NCBI GenBank assembly: GCA_947085425.1
Contig: CAMTWK010000021.1
Coordinates: forward strand, 62,001-126,000
DNA: 64,000 nt
Direction of reading: 5' to 3'
From: UKL13-2 sp947085425
GTDB lineage: Bacteria; Pseudomonadota; Gammaproteobacteria; Burkholderiales; Usitatibacteraceae
Each line of letters starts with the position of its first letter. Within the stretch, counting starts at the first letter, position 1. Of the stretch, positions 17,953 to 26,430 are shown piece after piece. The notes beneath the pieces were generated by a model. That model was given only the letters and a program-made list of their open reading frames with translations, had not been told where the DNA came from and ran no database searches. The translations under genes and the position numbers were made by a program.

Positions 17953-18933
17953 TTATTTGCTTGCTGGTATGGTTTGTCCCGGCAGATACGGCTGGCCTTG
18001 TAACAGCAACGTTCCTGATCGCCCGTCGATGGTGCCTTGTTTGGCCACAAAGTAGGGAAGTTTTTCGCGCGCGAGTTGTCCGGCAATCGTTTCCGTCGCC
18101 ACCAGCGTATAACCCTGCTCCTGCCAGCCGATGATGAGTTTTTCCATCACCGCCAGAAAGCGCAAGCCCTCTAACTCCGCATGTAACGTAAAGACATGGG
18201 GTGGAGTTTCAAACCCAAGAACTGATGCGCCTTTCCAGTCGTTTTTGGCTGTAATGGCAAGCAGGGTCTCGTGCACGTTTGTTTCGGTGACGCCGTTTAG
18301 GCCAATCAATTCGTCGAGTGTCGGCAGGGTGGTGGGCAACTGCGGACAATCGATGATTTCGCCATTGACCACGGGAAAGTGCGGCAGGCCTTCGTCAAGT
18401 TGGGCGCGACCATCGGAACAATAATGAAAGCCCATCGACTGGGTGAGGCGCAAGGCATGGGTATTCATTTGCCAACCGGCGGCACCATGGGTGAAGGCGG
18501 GTGTTTTGAAAATGTCACAAAAGCGGTTCTGTGCCCGTTCCATTTCCGCACGGGTCCACTTGGCATTGGCAGTTTGCACCCCATCCTGCCAGCGCACATG
18601 GTCCCAGCTATGGATGCCGGCTTCAAAGCCTTCGCCCTTGGTCCGACGCAGGATATCGCCGCAGCGTTTACCAATGTCCGGGCCGGGTAGCAGGGTGCCA
18701 TACAACAGTGTTGGCAAGCCGTAGTGCGCCACCACCGAGGTGCGTTTCACCTTGGTAAAAAATCCCTTGCGAAACGCCCGCTTGATGGCGCGGCCGGTGT
18801 GATCCGGCCCCAGGCTAAATAAAAAGGTGGCACCGACTTGATGTTTCTTGAACAGATCAATTAAGTGTGGCACACCTAGTTTGGTTCCCTTCAGGGTGTC
18901 CACGTCCACTTTGAGCGCTAAATATTTTTTCAT
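17953..18933 (-). CDS. ArnD-like polysaccharide deacetylase family protein
   Basis: A 326-residue protein of the NodB-homology deacetylase superfamily. It is close to ArnD, the deformylase acting on undecaprenyl-linked formamido-arabinose: KVDVDTLKGT near the start supplies the metal-binding Asp pair, and GIHSWDHVRWQDGV holds the HxxxH-type metal site. The C-terminal third includes the conserved AAGWQMN and YCSDGR motifs. The other genes of the L-Ara4N lipid A pathway are not in the window. Start: ATG 18933 is used; an in-frame TTG three codons upstream is possible. Whether it modifies lipid A or another undecaprenyl-linked sugar cannot be told from sequence. Confidence 0.8.
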   Translation of the reverse strand: MKKYLALKVDVDTLKGTKLGVPHLIDLFKKHQVGATFLFSLGPDHTGRAIKRAFRKGFFTKVKRTSVVAHYGLPTLLYGTLLPGPDIGKRCGDILRRTKGEGFEAGIHSWDHVRWQDGVQTANAKWTRAEMERAQNRFCDIFKTPAFTHGAAGWQMNTHALRLTQSMGFHYCSDGRAQLDEGLPHFPVVNGEIIDCPQLPTTLPTLDELIGLNGVTETNVHETLLAITAKNDWKGASVLGFETPPHVFTLHAELEGLRFLAVMEKLIIGWQEQGYTLVATETIAGQLAREKLPYFVAKQGTIDGRSGTLLLQGQPYLPGQTIPASK

Positions 18934-18973
18934 TGTGGGCAAATTATAGAGGTGCTGGCCCTAAAATTTGTCT

Positions 18974-19384
18974 ATGGACATTAATGAACCCGCGCCCAAT
19001 CCCGACAAAACCCCCTACGCCCTGATGGGCGGCGAGCCGGTGGTGCGATCACTGGTCGATGCCTTCTACGATCAAATGGACGCCGACCCGGATTTTTTTG
19101 GAATCCGCAAATTGCACCCGCCATCACTGACCGGCTCGCGCGACAAATTATTCATGTTTTTGTCCGGTTGGCTGGGCGGTCCTGCTTTGTACGTCAACGA
19201 ATTCGGACACCCGCGTCTGCGGGCGCGCCACATGCCGTTCTCAATAGGTGAGTCGGAGCGGGATCAATGGCTCGACTGTATGAACCGCGCCATGGAAAAG
19301 ATTGGTGTTGAAGCCGGCATGCGTGCGCATTTGGCGGCCTCGTTTGCCAATACCGCCGACTGGATGCGCAATCGCGAAGGCTAA
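18974..19384 (+). CDS. group II truncated haemoglobin
   Basis: A 136-residue haem protein of the two-on-two globin class II (TrHbO-like). The proximal His is His86 in LRARHMPFSIG, a strongly conserved class II context. The B-helix LVDAFYDQMDADPDF supplies Tyr32 on the distal side. Class II proteins bind O2, NO or peroxide and are linked to NO and oxidative stress. The 3' end overlaps the convergent reductase gene by 4 bases. The start ATG is preferred over a TTG two codons upstream. Confidence 0.93.
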   Translation: MDINEPAPNPDKTPYALMGGEPVVRSLVDAFYDQMDADPDFFGIRKLHPPSLTGSRDKLFMFLSGWLGGPALYVNEFGHPRLRARHMPFSIGESERDQWLDCMNRAMEKIGVEAGMRAHLAASFANTADWMRNREG

Positions 19385-20655
19385 TTCTCCAGTAGTACAA
19401 ACTTTAAGCCGGCATGGGTTTCGAGTCGTTTTAACAAGAGATCGCCCATGGCGGTGGCGGGTGTCCAAAAACCGCCGGCAAGGGAGTCTTTGCCGATGTC
19501 GAGTGCCAGACAGGCGGCCGCTTCACCAAGCATTTTGCCGGTTGAGCCGTAACCCGGATCACGATCACCGGTCACTTTCACCCATAGTTGACGGCCGTCG
19601 CTGGTGCGTCCTACAAATCTTAAGTCATAAAATCCGCCGGCCTGCGCCGCCGGGCTGGGGCCCTCACCCGGTGCCGGTAACATGAATTTTTCCAAGCCCC
19701 AGCGAATCGGCGGCAGCGCGACACCGGCAACAAACGCCGTCAGACCGGCTGTTACGCTCCAAGCCTTTGCCCGCCCGGCAAAACCTTTGCCAACTAACAT
19801 GGCTTCGTCGTAACAAAAACCAGGCACCGTCGGGTGCCCACTGTTGGATTGGCCCATAAGGGCGTTGCTGCGCAATACCACCCGCACGTTAATCGCTTGC
19901 ATCACAAATGGCGCGGACCATGCCGCAAAGTCGATGTCGAACAGCGCATTTTTGATATGGGTTTGGCGCGCCTTGGTGATTGCTGCGGGCGTGTTGGCAG
20001 GGCAAAGTGAATACGGATTGGATAACTCGCGGCGCAATTGCGGATCGTGTGCCGCTTCTTTAACAATATTGATCATGCTGGCGACGGTGCCCCCCGAGGC
20101 TGCACCACGCATTGCCTTGACGCGCATTTTTACTTTTACACACGGCTCGCCGTAATGTTTGATCGCCTGTTGTTGCAAGTACCAAACGCCGATGTCTGAC
20201 GGAATGGAATCAAAGCCACAGCAATGCACGATGCGCGCACCATTTTTTTCAGCCGCCCCACTGTAACGGTTGATCATGCGACGCATCCACTGGGGTTCAC
20301 CGGTCAGGTCGCAATAGTCGGTGCCAAGTTCGCTGCACACTTTGATGAGCGGCTCCCCATACAAGGCGTAGGGGCCGACTGTTGACACCACCACCCGTGT
20401 TTGCCGACACATGGCGGCCAGTGCGGCTTCATCGGCGGCGTCGGCAACGATCATGGCAAGATCGGTGGCATCTTTGCCCAATGCTGCGCGCAATTTATCA
20501 AGTTTGCTGCGCGACCGCCCGGCAATCGCCCACGATAGTTTTCTCGCTCCGGGGGCGGGGGCGCTGCCAAATTCTTGCAACATATACCGGCATAAAATTT
20601 CGCCGACAAAACTGGTTGCGCCAAAAACAATGACGTCAAATTGAGGTGGGGTCAT
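19381..20655 (-). CDS. saccharopine dehydrogenase-like / trans-acting enoyl reductase-like protein
   Basis: A 424-residue protein with an N-terminal NAD(P)-binding fold (VIVFGATSFVGEILC, VVVSTVGPYALYGEP). The conserved DYCDLTGEPQWMRRM and HCCGFDSIPSDIGV segments follow; these are shared by saccharopine-dehydrogenase-like proteins and mycobacterial trans-acting enoyl reductases. A hydrophobic segment near 300 (SVTAGLTAFVAGVALPPI) may touch the membrane, as in the mycobacterial relatives. Lysine catabolism is unlikely. A role in lipid reduction is inference. Its 3' end overlaps the haemoglobin gene. Confidence 0.8.
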   Translation of the reverse strand: MTPPQFDVIVFGATSFVGEILCRYMLQEFGSAPAPGARKLSWAIAGRSRSKLDKLRAALGKDATDLAMIVADAADEAALAAMCRQTRVVVSTVGPYALYGEPLIKVCSELGTDYCDLTGEPQWMRRMINRYSGAAEKNGARIVHCCGFDSIPSDIGVWYLQQQAIKHYGEPCVKVKMRVKAMRGAASGGTVASMINIVKEAAHDPQLRRELSNPYSLCPANTPAAITKARQTHIKNALFDIDFAAWSAPFVMQAINVRVVLRSNALMGQSNSGHPTVPGFCYDEAMLVGKGFAGRAKAWSVTAGLTAFVAGVALPPIRWGLEKFMLPAPGEGPSPAAQAGGFYDLRFVGRTSDGRQLWVKVTGDRDPGYGSTGKMLGEAAACLALDIGKDSLAGGFWTPATAMGDLLLKRLETHAGLKFVLLEN

Positions 20656-20693
20656 GGTGGTGGCTGTGTGGTTTTATTCGATTAAAAAATCAA

Positions 20694-20717
20694 GCGCTAT
20701 ATAACAACGCGCTATAT
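20694..20717. repeat. tandem GCGCTATAT direct repeat upstream of the reductase
   Basis: GCGCTATAT occurs at 20694-20702 and again at 20709-20717, 15 bases apart. It lies about 40 bases upstream of the minus-strand reductase gene, in the spacer to the epimerase-like gene. The position suits an operator or promoter element, but no regulator can be named. Confidence 0.4.
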
Positions 20718-20812
20718 CACGTCCAACTTTAACTTGTCATTCCGAACGGGTTTTGGTGGGGAGTCCCATCCGATTGATCGGTGAAGGAACTGTGCCAGTA
20801 TGCGCCGCCGCA

Positions 20813-21994
20813 TTATGACCCTGATGGCGGGGTCGGCATTAATTTCAGCAGCTCGGTTTCACGTTCGCTGGAAAGTCCGGCGCGCATGTTTTTTTTGCGT
20901 TCGGCGGGCTGTGTGCTCCACCAGCCCAATGTGTCGGTGGCAGTGACGGCCAGAGGCCGAAAGGTCAGCCCGGCATTGCGCGCTTTTTGATTGCTGCGCT
21001 GAAGAAAACCAGCGGTGTCGCCACTGCCCGGAACCCAGACGGGCAAATCGCGCCACATGCTTACCTTATGTTCGCTGATAAATTCTGCCGACGCTTCGCG
21101 CAGTCGTGCACCACTGGTGGTGACCGCGCGTATACCGTACAACAAGCCGCCCATTGAAAGGCGATAGTCGGGACCATGGCCATTAAAATCACCCAATGAT
21201 TTTGTCTCCGCCATACGGATGGTCCACTCGGCCAAATCACGTGCGTCGATAAATTGTACCGGGTCGGCGAGTGGCGGCACCAACACATCACCACCGCGCG
21301 CCAGCCGGACCGGCCAATACGTAAACCGATCGGTTTCGTCGCCCGGTCCGACAATCAATCCTGGCCGGATCACGGTGGTGTGCCCGGAATATTGTTTGTG
21401 TGCCTCGTCTTCGCTGGCGGCTTTAAGCGGGCCATACAGGCGCATGTTTTCTTTTAGTGTTGCGCTGTTTTCTGCCAAGGCGTCTTTACCAGAGTATTTT
21501 TCGCGGCGTGCGGTTTCGTCGCTGCCGACTTTGTTGGTCTCGGCGTAAACCGAAATGGTCGAAATAAAAACATAGTGCTTGATGTTGCCTTTGAGCACGG
21601 CGGCGGCGTCACGCACCCAATGTGGCAGGGTTGTTGGGTTATCAATACAGACATCCCATTTACGCCCCTTCAAGGCCGCGTAATCGTTGCTGTCGCGATC
21701 GCCGCTGAGTTCCTCGACACCGGTCGGCCAGTCGTGTGGTCGCCTTCCACGATTAAATAGCGTCACTTTGTGGCCGCGACTTAACGCATAACGAACTTGA
21801 TGGGGGCCAATAAAGCCGGTGCCACCCAATATTAAAATGCTCAGCGGCTGGGCGACTGTTTTGCCGCCCGTATTCACCCTGTCGGAATTGGGTGTGCTTG
21901 GACTGGCGGCTGGGTTGGTCTGCGAAAATGCCGGCAGGCCATTCGCGACAATCAGGGTGGCACCCAGTCCAAGCATGTCACGGCGGGTCGGCAT
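20813..21994 (-). CDS. Tat-exported NAD-dependent epimerase/dehydratase-like protein
   Basis: A 393-residue protein beginning PTRRDMLGLGATLIVANG, a twin-arginine signal peptide; export in folded form with its cofactor would fit. The mature part is an extended SDR fold: ILGGTGFIGPHQV (Rossmann glycine motif), then TLFNRGRRP, then VFISTISVYAE. The usual Tyr-x-x-x-Lys pair may be LYGPLKAASE near residue 190. Start: ATG 21994 has AAGGA 8 bases upstream and lies directly before the Tat motif; in-frame upstream ATG/GTG codons would bury the signal. The substrate is unknown. Many bacteria have such a 'twin-arginine epimerase' gene on its own. Confidence 0.8.
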   Translation of the reverse strand: MPTRRDMLGLGATLIVANGLPAFSQTNPAASPSTPNSDRVNTGGKTVAQPLSILILGGTGFIGPHQVRYALSRGHKVTLFNRGRRPHDWPTGVEELSGDRDSNDYAALKGRKWDVCIDNPTTLPHWVRDAAAVLKGNIKHYVFISTISVYAETNKVGSDETARREKYSGKDALAENSATLKENMRLYGPLKAASEDEAHKQYSGHTTVIRPGLIVGPGDETDRFTYWPVRLARGGDVLVPPLADPVQFIDARDLAEWTIRMAETKSLGDFNGHGPDYRLSMGGLLYGIRAVTTSGARLREASAEFISEHKVSMWRDLPVWVPGSGDTAGFLQRSNQKARNAGLTFRPLAVTATDTLGWWSTQPAERKKNMRAGLSSERETELLKLMPTPPSGS

Positions 21995-22184
21995 AATGGA
22001 TTCCTTGTAGGGGGAGTGGTTCATTATGCGCAAAAACGGGATGGTGCGCCGCTGCGATCCGGCCAACGCACGTGGCGGGTGTCGGGTCATTGTGCGGCAA
22101 TGTGCTGGTCACCGGGTGCTTTCCGGCGGTGCCACTTCGCGATGTCTATATAATTGATTGATCGCACCATTGGATGTGTTGAAA

Positions 22185-22198
22185 TTGATCTAAATCAA
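22185..22198 (+). promoter_or_regulatory. FNR/ANR-type binding site upstream of usp-1
   Basis: TTGAT-CTAA-ATCAA is a perfect match to the FNR/ANR consensus TTGAT-N4-ATCAA. Its centre is 63 bases before the usp-1 ATG. A class II arrangement (site at -41.5) would put the transcript start near 22233, with a CATAGC-like -10 before it. Confidence 0.8.
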
Positions 22199-22254
22199 AA
22201 CCCTGTGGCGGGGTTGTGGCAGCATAGCCTTGACTATTATCTGGAGAAAAAACA

Positions 22255-22677
22255 ATGAAAGTATTAGTGGCCATCGACGGTTCACCTTCCAGCCTGCGGG
22301 CGATCCAATACGTGACCAAACATGGCGAAGTTTTTGGCGTGACGCCAGACATCACATTAATTGCCGTGCATCTGCCGGTGCCGTCGCAGCGGGCCAAGGC
22401 TCTTATCGGCAAAGAAATTGTTGATCAATATTATTCAGATGAGTCTGATGCGGCGTTGGCAGGTGCCTTGGCGCACTTGAAAATGGCGGGAAAGACTGCC
22501 AAGGTTCTGAAAGTTGTTGGTGATCCCGGCCAGGAAATTGCCAAGGCCGCGAATGATGGTTTTCAAATGATTGTGATGGGTACCCACGGGCGCACGGCGC
22601 TAGGCAATCTGGTGATGGGATCGGTTTCCATGCGCACGCTGGCCGAGTCGATGGTGCCGGTGTTGCTGGTCAAATAA
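22255..22677 (+). CDS. universal stress protein (usp-1)
   Basis: A 140-residue single Usp domain, cytoplasmic. The N-terminal strand MKVLVAIDGSPSS and the ATP-binding loop GTHGRTALGNLVMGS (G-2x-G-9x-GS) are both intact, so this is the nucleotide-binding type. A good ribosome site (TGGAGAA) precedes the start. A perfect FNR/ANR-type site upstream suggests induction when oxygen is low. It converges on usp-2, with a strong shared hairpin between them. Confidence 0.95.
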   Translation: MKVLVAIDGSPSSLRAIQYVTKHGEVFGVTPDITLIAVHLPVPSQRAKALIGKEIVDQYYSDESDAALAGALAHLKMAGKTAKVLKVVGDPGQEIAKAANDGFQMIVMGTHGRTALGNLVMGSVSMRTLAESMVPVLLVK

Positions 22678-22683
22678 CAGGCG

Positions 22684-22703
22684 GCGCCCGGATCACCGGG
22701 CGC
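22684..22703. terminator. hairpin between convergent usp-1 and usp-2, probable terminator
   Basis: Perfect 8-base stem GCGCCCGG (22684-22691) with CCGGGCGC (22696-22703) and a 4-base loop. It lies just after the usp-1 stop and 13 bases past the usp-2 stop. The T-run (ATTTTT) is displaced by about 9 bases on the plus strand, so termination efficiency is uncertain. Confidence 0.55.
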
Positions 22704-22716
22704 GTGGCATGAATTT

Positions 22717-23178
22717 TTAGCGGCAGACCAACACGGGAATTTTTGAGTGGGTCAGCACCTTGGTGGTCTCACTACCGAGTAACAGTGCCGCGATGCCACT
22801 GCGCCCATGAGAGGCCATCACGATCAGGTCACACTTGCGTTTTTTGGCCGTATCAATAATGGCCTTGTAGGGCTGCACATTGGCGGTCGTGACATATTTG
22901 ATGGTGACCGGATATTGCGCGCCGCCCTTCTTTTTGCCGGTGAGTTTGGCGATGTCGTCCCGCACCGCAGAGGCGCGTTTGTCGTTGATCGCTTTCCACT
23001 CTTTGGTTGAAATCGGATCAAACACATAACCATCCCCCGCATATACCGGCGGGTACGGTGGTGACACCGTGAGGACACATAATCCGGCGTCGTGTGCCCG
23101 CGCCATCAGCAGTGCAGTGTCGAGTGCTTTCATCGAAGTTTTGCTGCCGTCGGTCGGGAAAAGAATATTTTTGAACAT
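22717..23178 (-). CDS. universal stress protein (usp-2)
   Basis: A 153-residue single Usp domain. MFKNILFPTDGSKTS starts the fold, and ATG 23178 has GGAGG 6 bases upstream, which decides the start over an in-frame codon 41 positions earlier. The nucleotide loop reads ASHGRSGIAALLLGS: the first Gly of the G-2x-G-9x-GS motif is replaced by Ala, so ATP binding may be altered. It shares the 23246-23259 FNR/ANR-like site with the divergent MFS gene. Confidence 0.93.
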   Translation of the reverse strand: MFKNILFPTDGSKTSMKALDTALLMARAHDAGLCVLTVSPPYPPVYAGDGYVFDPISTKEWKAINDKRASAVRDDIAKLTGKKKGGAQYPVTIKYVTTANVQPYKAIIDTAKKRKCDLIVMASHGRSGIAALLLGSETTKVLTHSKIPVLVCR

Positions 23179-23245
23179 GTGGCCTCCATTCAAGTTGAAA
23201 ATGCATGGTACACGGGTGAGCGTAACTGAATTTGGCGGACAGGTT

Positions 23246-23259
23246 TTGACGTCGATCAA
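23246..23259. promoter_or_regulatory. FNR/ANR-type site between usp-2 and the MFS gene
   Basis: TTGAC-GTCG-ATCAA, one base from the consensus. It sits almost midway between the two divergent starts (75 bases to usp-2, 69 bases to the MFS start), so it could serve either or both. Confidence 0.65.
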
Positions 23260-23321
23260 ACTCGCGCAAATAAACGACGCATTCAAGTTTGCCATCGGCA
23301 CATTGCGATTAGACTGGCTGC

Positions 23322-24605
23322 ATGAATAAGTTGCCTGAATTGGGGTCGCCCGACCTCAATCCGCCACCCGCCACCACCAGCACTGCCGGCAGATCGCGCA
23401 TGCCGCGCACCATTTATGTCATTGGTGCAGTCAGCATGCTCAATGATATTGCCACCGAAATGGTGACGCCGATGATTCCCATTCTGCTGGCCACCGTATT
23501 GCACAGCGGGCCGGTGATATTGGGGTTGGTGGAGGGGCTGGCCAACGCGGTCGCCTGCGCGGTGCAAATTTTTGCCGGACGTTTTTCTGACGCGCGGGGT
23601 GGCCGGCGCAAACCGTTGGCGGTCACGGGGTATCTGGTCTCCAATGTGGTGCGGCCAATGTTCGGATTGGCTGCGGCGTGGTGGCATGTGGTGTTGATTC
23701 GTGCCATGGATCGGGTCGGCAAAGGTATTCGTAATGCACCACGTGACGCCCTGATCGTGGACATCGCGCCGGTCAAAATGCGCTCGCGGGCATTTGGCAT
23801 CCATCGCGCGTTTGACAACTTTGGTGCGGTGGGTGGCGCCTTGCTCGGTGCGTTGATCATCGCCACGTTGACCACCGACTTGGGTGTGGTGCTGCTGATT
23901 TCAGCCATTCCGGGGCTTTTGTGTGTGGCGCTGTTTGCGTTTGGTGTGCGTGAAGTCATCAAGCCCGCCCCGGCACAACCGCCCGCACCATTTACTTTTT
24001 CGTTGCGCTGGGTGGACGTGCCCAATCACATCCGACCGTACTTGCTGACGGTGATGATGTTTACCTTCGCCAGAACGGCGGAACTTTTTATTGTGTTGCG
24101 CGCCCATGAGCTGGGCGCTTCAACCGTGCACGTATTGCTGCTTTGGGCGGCAATGCATTTTGTAAAAATATTTGGTAACTACGCGGCGGGTGTGTGGTCA
24201 GATCGTTATGGTCGGTTTTCGATGTTGGCACCCGGCTGGCTGTTGCACAGTGCCGCGATGCTCGGATTTTGTTTTGTGACCGATCTTGGTGGTTTATGGG
24301 TTGCTGCGCTGTTTTTTGGCGCGGCCATGTCAACCAGCGAGGGTGTGGAGCGTGCGGTCATCGGTGATTTTGCCGATGAAAAAGCGCGTGGAACTTTATT
24401 CGGTTGGTATTATGCGCTGGTTGGATTTGCCTCGATTCCGGCTGGATTGACGCTGGGCTGGTTGTGGCAATCATTTGGTGCAGCCGTCGCTTACGCCTTT
24501 GCCGCCGGCATCGGTTTTGTAGCCACCGCTGTCTTGCACTTCGGCGTGTCGCCGGCGCTTGACCGGTACCACTTGGGGCGGTCATCGACCAAGGTGGTCC
24601 GGTAA
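23322..24605 (+). CDS. MFS transporter in the stress cluster
   Basis: A 427-residue inner-membrane protein with about 12 transmembrane segments. The A-loop signature AGRFSDARGGRRKPL follows TM2, and GVWSDRYGR is the matching loop in the second half. Conserved NDIATEMVTPMIPILL in TM1 and RVGKGIRNAPRDALIVD in the TM4 region place it with a proteobacterial group of unknown substrate. The position next to Usp, glutaredoxin-like and Hsp20 genes, and the upstream FNR/ANR-like site, suggest use in low-oxygen or stress physiology. The actual cargo cannot be inferred. Confidence 0.88.
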   Translation: MNKLPELGSPDLNPPPATTSTAGRSRMPRTIYVIGAVSMLNDIATEMVTPMIPILLATVLHSGPVILGLVEGLANAVACAVQIFAGRFSDARGGRRKPLAVTGYLVSNVVRPMFGLAAAWWHVVLIRAMDRVGKGIRNAPRDALIVDIAPVKMRSRAFGIHRAFDNFGAVGGALLGALIIATLTTDLGVVLLISAIPGLLCVALFAFGVREVIKPAPAQPPAPFTFSLRWVDVPNHIRPYLLTVMMFTFARTAELFIVLRAHELGASTVHVLLLWAAMHFVKIFGNYAAGVWSDRYGRFSMLAPGWLLHSAAMLGFCFVTDLGGLWVAALFFGAAMSTSEGVERAVIGDFADEKARGTLFGWYYALVGFASIPAGLTLGWLWQSFGAAVAYAFAAGIGFVATAVLHFGVSPALDRYHLGRSSTKVVR

Positions 24606-24697
24606 CTGGTAGGGTTACCCCGACGTCCGCCGCTGTCATTTATGCAATGCCACCGGCTTCCATCACCGTTAATTTCCATTCATACGAAAAGAGTGCC

Positions 24698-25069
24698 ATG
24701 TCCCGACCCATCCTCGACGAAGCTAAAATTCATCCGGCCATTCAAAATAAAGTTGCCACCCATCATCATGAAATTGTTGCCGAGGTGTGTGCCGCCATTG
24801 CCGCCTATCCCGTGGTGGTGGTGGGCATGACCCAGAATCCTATGCCCAAAAAAGCACGCAAGGCATTGGATGCGGCAGGGATTCAACACCACGACCTTGA
24901 CTACGGAAATTATTTCAATCAATGGCGACGACGCAATGCGCTCAAAATGTGGTGCGGATGGCCGACTTTCCCGATGGTATTTGTCAACGGTGTACTGATC
25001 GGCGGCGCAGACGATACGATTCGCCTGATCAATAGTGGTGAATTAAAGAAGATGCTGCCGATCAATTGA
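24698..25069 (+). CDS. glutaredoxin-like protein lacking the active-site cysteines
   Basis: A 123-residue thioredoxin-fold protein. After the first beta strand (YPVVVVGM) the position of the CxxC motif reads TQNPMPKKAR, with no Cys. Downstream, KMWCGWPTFPMVFVNGVLIGGADD matches the monothiol-glutaredoxin signature with WP-TFP cis-Pro and the GG-D glutathione site. It could bind glutathione or an Fe-S cluster partner without being a disulfide reductase; this is inference. Start ATG 24698 has AAAGAG upstream. It follows the MFS gene by 92 bases in the same direction and may be co-transcribed. Confidence 0.8.
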   Translation: MSRPILDEAKIHPAIQNKVATHHHEIVAEVCAAIAAYPVVVVGMTQNPMPKKARKALDAAGIQHHDLDYGNYFNQWRRRNALKMWCGWPTFPMVFVNGVLIGGADDTIRLINSGELKKMLPIN

Positions 25070-25121
25070 TGTGGGTCGCGCCGACCGCAGGGGGCGCCGG
25101 CAACAATGAGCGGTCGTTTGT

Positions 25122-25135
25122 TTGACGCATATCAA
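25122..25135 (+). promoter_or_regulatory. FNR/ANR-type site upstream of usp-3
   Basis: TTGAC-GCAT-ATCAA, one base from the FNR/ANR consensus, centred about 100 bases before the usp-3 ATG. Confidence 0.65.
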
Positions 25136-25227
25136 AATGGACCAAACGCCATGACTCTATACTGAAAAAGGTGATGGTAGATTTGTTTTTGCCATATCGT
25201 CCGATTTATCAAATGAAAGGGTGTCCG

Positions 25228-25716
25228 ATGTTCACGCGAATCCTGGTTCCTATTGATGGTTCGAAATTATCCAAAGAGTCGGCCATCGCCGCCGTGTCGC
25301 TGGCGCGCAATCTTGGTGCTGAAATCGTCGCATTTGTGGTCACACCTGTTTACAAGATGCGGGTGATTGAAGACGCCGCCTTTGCGCCAGGTACGTTGTC
25401 AGAGGTGGACTTCAACAGGGCCGTTAAACGCAGCAGTAAAACCTATCTTGGTGAAATCCAAACGATGGCCGAGGCGCGCGGCATTGTGTTTACGGCGGCG
25501 CAAGTTTCCAGCGACAAGATTGCGCCGGCCATCATCGAAGCAGCAGAAAAACATGGCTGCGATTTAATTTTTATAGGTTCGCATGGCCGCTCAAACCTCG
25601 TGCAGATATTTTTGGGCGGCGTGACCACCAAGGTGCTGTCGTTGTCGTCTATTCCAGTGATGGTTTACCGATCGCCGAAGAAAAAAGCAAAAAGAGCCGC
25701 CGCCAAGCGAGCCTGA
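25228..25716 (+). CDS. universal stress protein (usp-3)
   Basis: A 162-residue single Usp domain with the start MFTRILVPIDGSKLS and ATP loop GSHGRSNLVQIFLGG (G-2x-G-9x-G-G). The C-terminus adds a short Lys/Ala/Arg-rich tail (KKKAKRAAAKRA). Start ATG 25228 has AAAGGG upstream; in-frame upstream codons are less likely. It is followed by Hsp20 on the same strand, each with its own FNR/ANR-like site. Confidence 0.94.
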   Translation: MFTRILVPIDGSKLSKESAIAAVSLARNLGAEIVAFVVTPVYKMRVIEDAAFAPGTLSEVDFNRAVKRSSKTYLGEIQTMAEARGIVFTAAQVSSDKIAPAIIEAAEKHGCDLIFIGSHGRSNLVQIFLGGVTTKVLSLSSIPVMVYRSPKKKAKRAAAKRA

Positions 25717-25750
25717 TCGTCGTTGGCGCGCGCAGTTAATTGACAAGTAT

Positions 25751-25764
25751 TTGATGTTCGTCAA
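25751..25764 (+). promoter_or_regulatory. FNR/ANR-type site upstream of hsp20
   Basis: TTGAT-GTTC-GTCAA, one base from the consensus in the right half, centred about 141 bases before the hsp20 ATG. That distance allows a long leader. Confidence 0.6.
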
Positions 25765-25898
25765 TATGCGTTTTTAGTCGGGGCGCATGCTGAAAAGTGT
25801 CATGCGGGTCGACGAAAACCCCCGCCGATTCTGACCGCATTGTGCCGGCGCGAATGCGAGTGCGCCGTTTCCAAATTCGCTTCTTTTGGAGAGCCATC

Positions 25899-26312
25899 AT
25901 GAATGACCTGATTCGTTTTGATCCTTTTGTAGACGTTTTTCCAGAGGCGTTCCGTCCATGGGGGCGTCAGCTGCGCAATCATGAGCAACAATTTGATTTT
26001 AAAGTGGACGTTCGCGAAACAGATAAAGAATTTAAGCTGAAGGCGGAAATGCCCGGGCTGAAAAAAGATGACATCGATATTGCCATTGATGGCAATGTTG
26101 TGTCGATCAGCGCCGAGACTAAGCACGAGTCGGAAGAGCGCAATGAAAAGTGGTTGCGTTCTGAATGTTATTACGGCCGCGTGCAGCGCTCATTTTCGCT
26201 TGCACAGGATATTGACGCAGTCAACACCACAGCAACTTATGAAAATGGCGTGCTGAATCTGGTGATGCCCAAAAAGCAGGGCGTGGCGTCGAAACGTATC
26301 GCCGTTCATTAA
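25899..26312 (+). CDS. Hsp20 / alpha-crystallin family small heat-shock protein
   Basis: A 137-residue ATP-independent holdase chaperone of the cytoplasm. The alpha-crystallin domain runs from about residue 34 to 125 (FKVDVRETDKEFKLKAEMPGLKKDDIDI) to the conserved YENGVLNLVMPKK motif near the end. A short IAVH tail follows in place of the usual IxI. The ATG at 25899 is preceded by TTGGAGAG. The next gene, usp-4, begins 118 bases on, with a hairpin between. Confidence 0.95.
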   Translation: MNDLIRFDPFVDVFPEAFRPWGRQLRNHEQQFDFKVDVRETDKEFKLKAEMPGLKKDDIDIAIDGNVVSISAETKHESEERNEKWLRSECYYGRVQRSFSLAQDIDAVNTTATYENGVLNLVMPKKQGVASKRIAVH

Positions 26313-26338
26313 TTGACGGGTTGGTTTTGTGTGTGTCG

Positions 26339-26362
26339 CGCGGCCAGCTAAAAATGGCCGCG
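26339..26362. other. hairpin between hsp20 and usp-4
   Basis: Perfect 8-base stem CGCGGCCA (26339-26346) with TGGCCGCG (26355-26362) and an 8-base A-rich loop. No T-run follows, so this is not a standard terminator. It may stabilise the upstream mRNA or attenuate read-through. Confidence 0.5.
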
Positions 26363-26430
26363 TGATGCCTCGGTAGATTGATGCTGCGGCCATAAAGTTT
26401 TTCAAAAAAACCAAATCGAAAGGATTCGCC

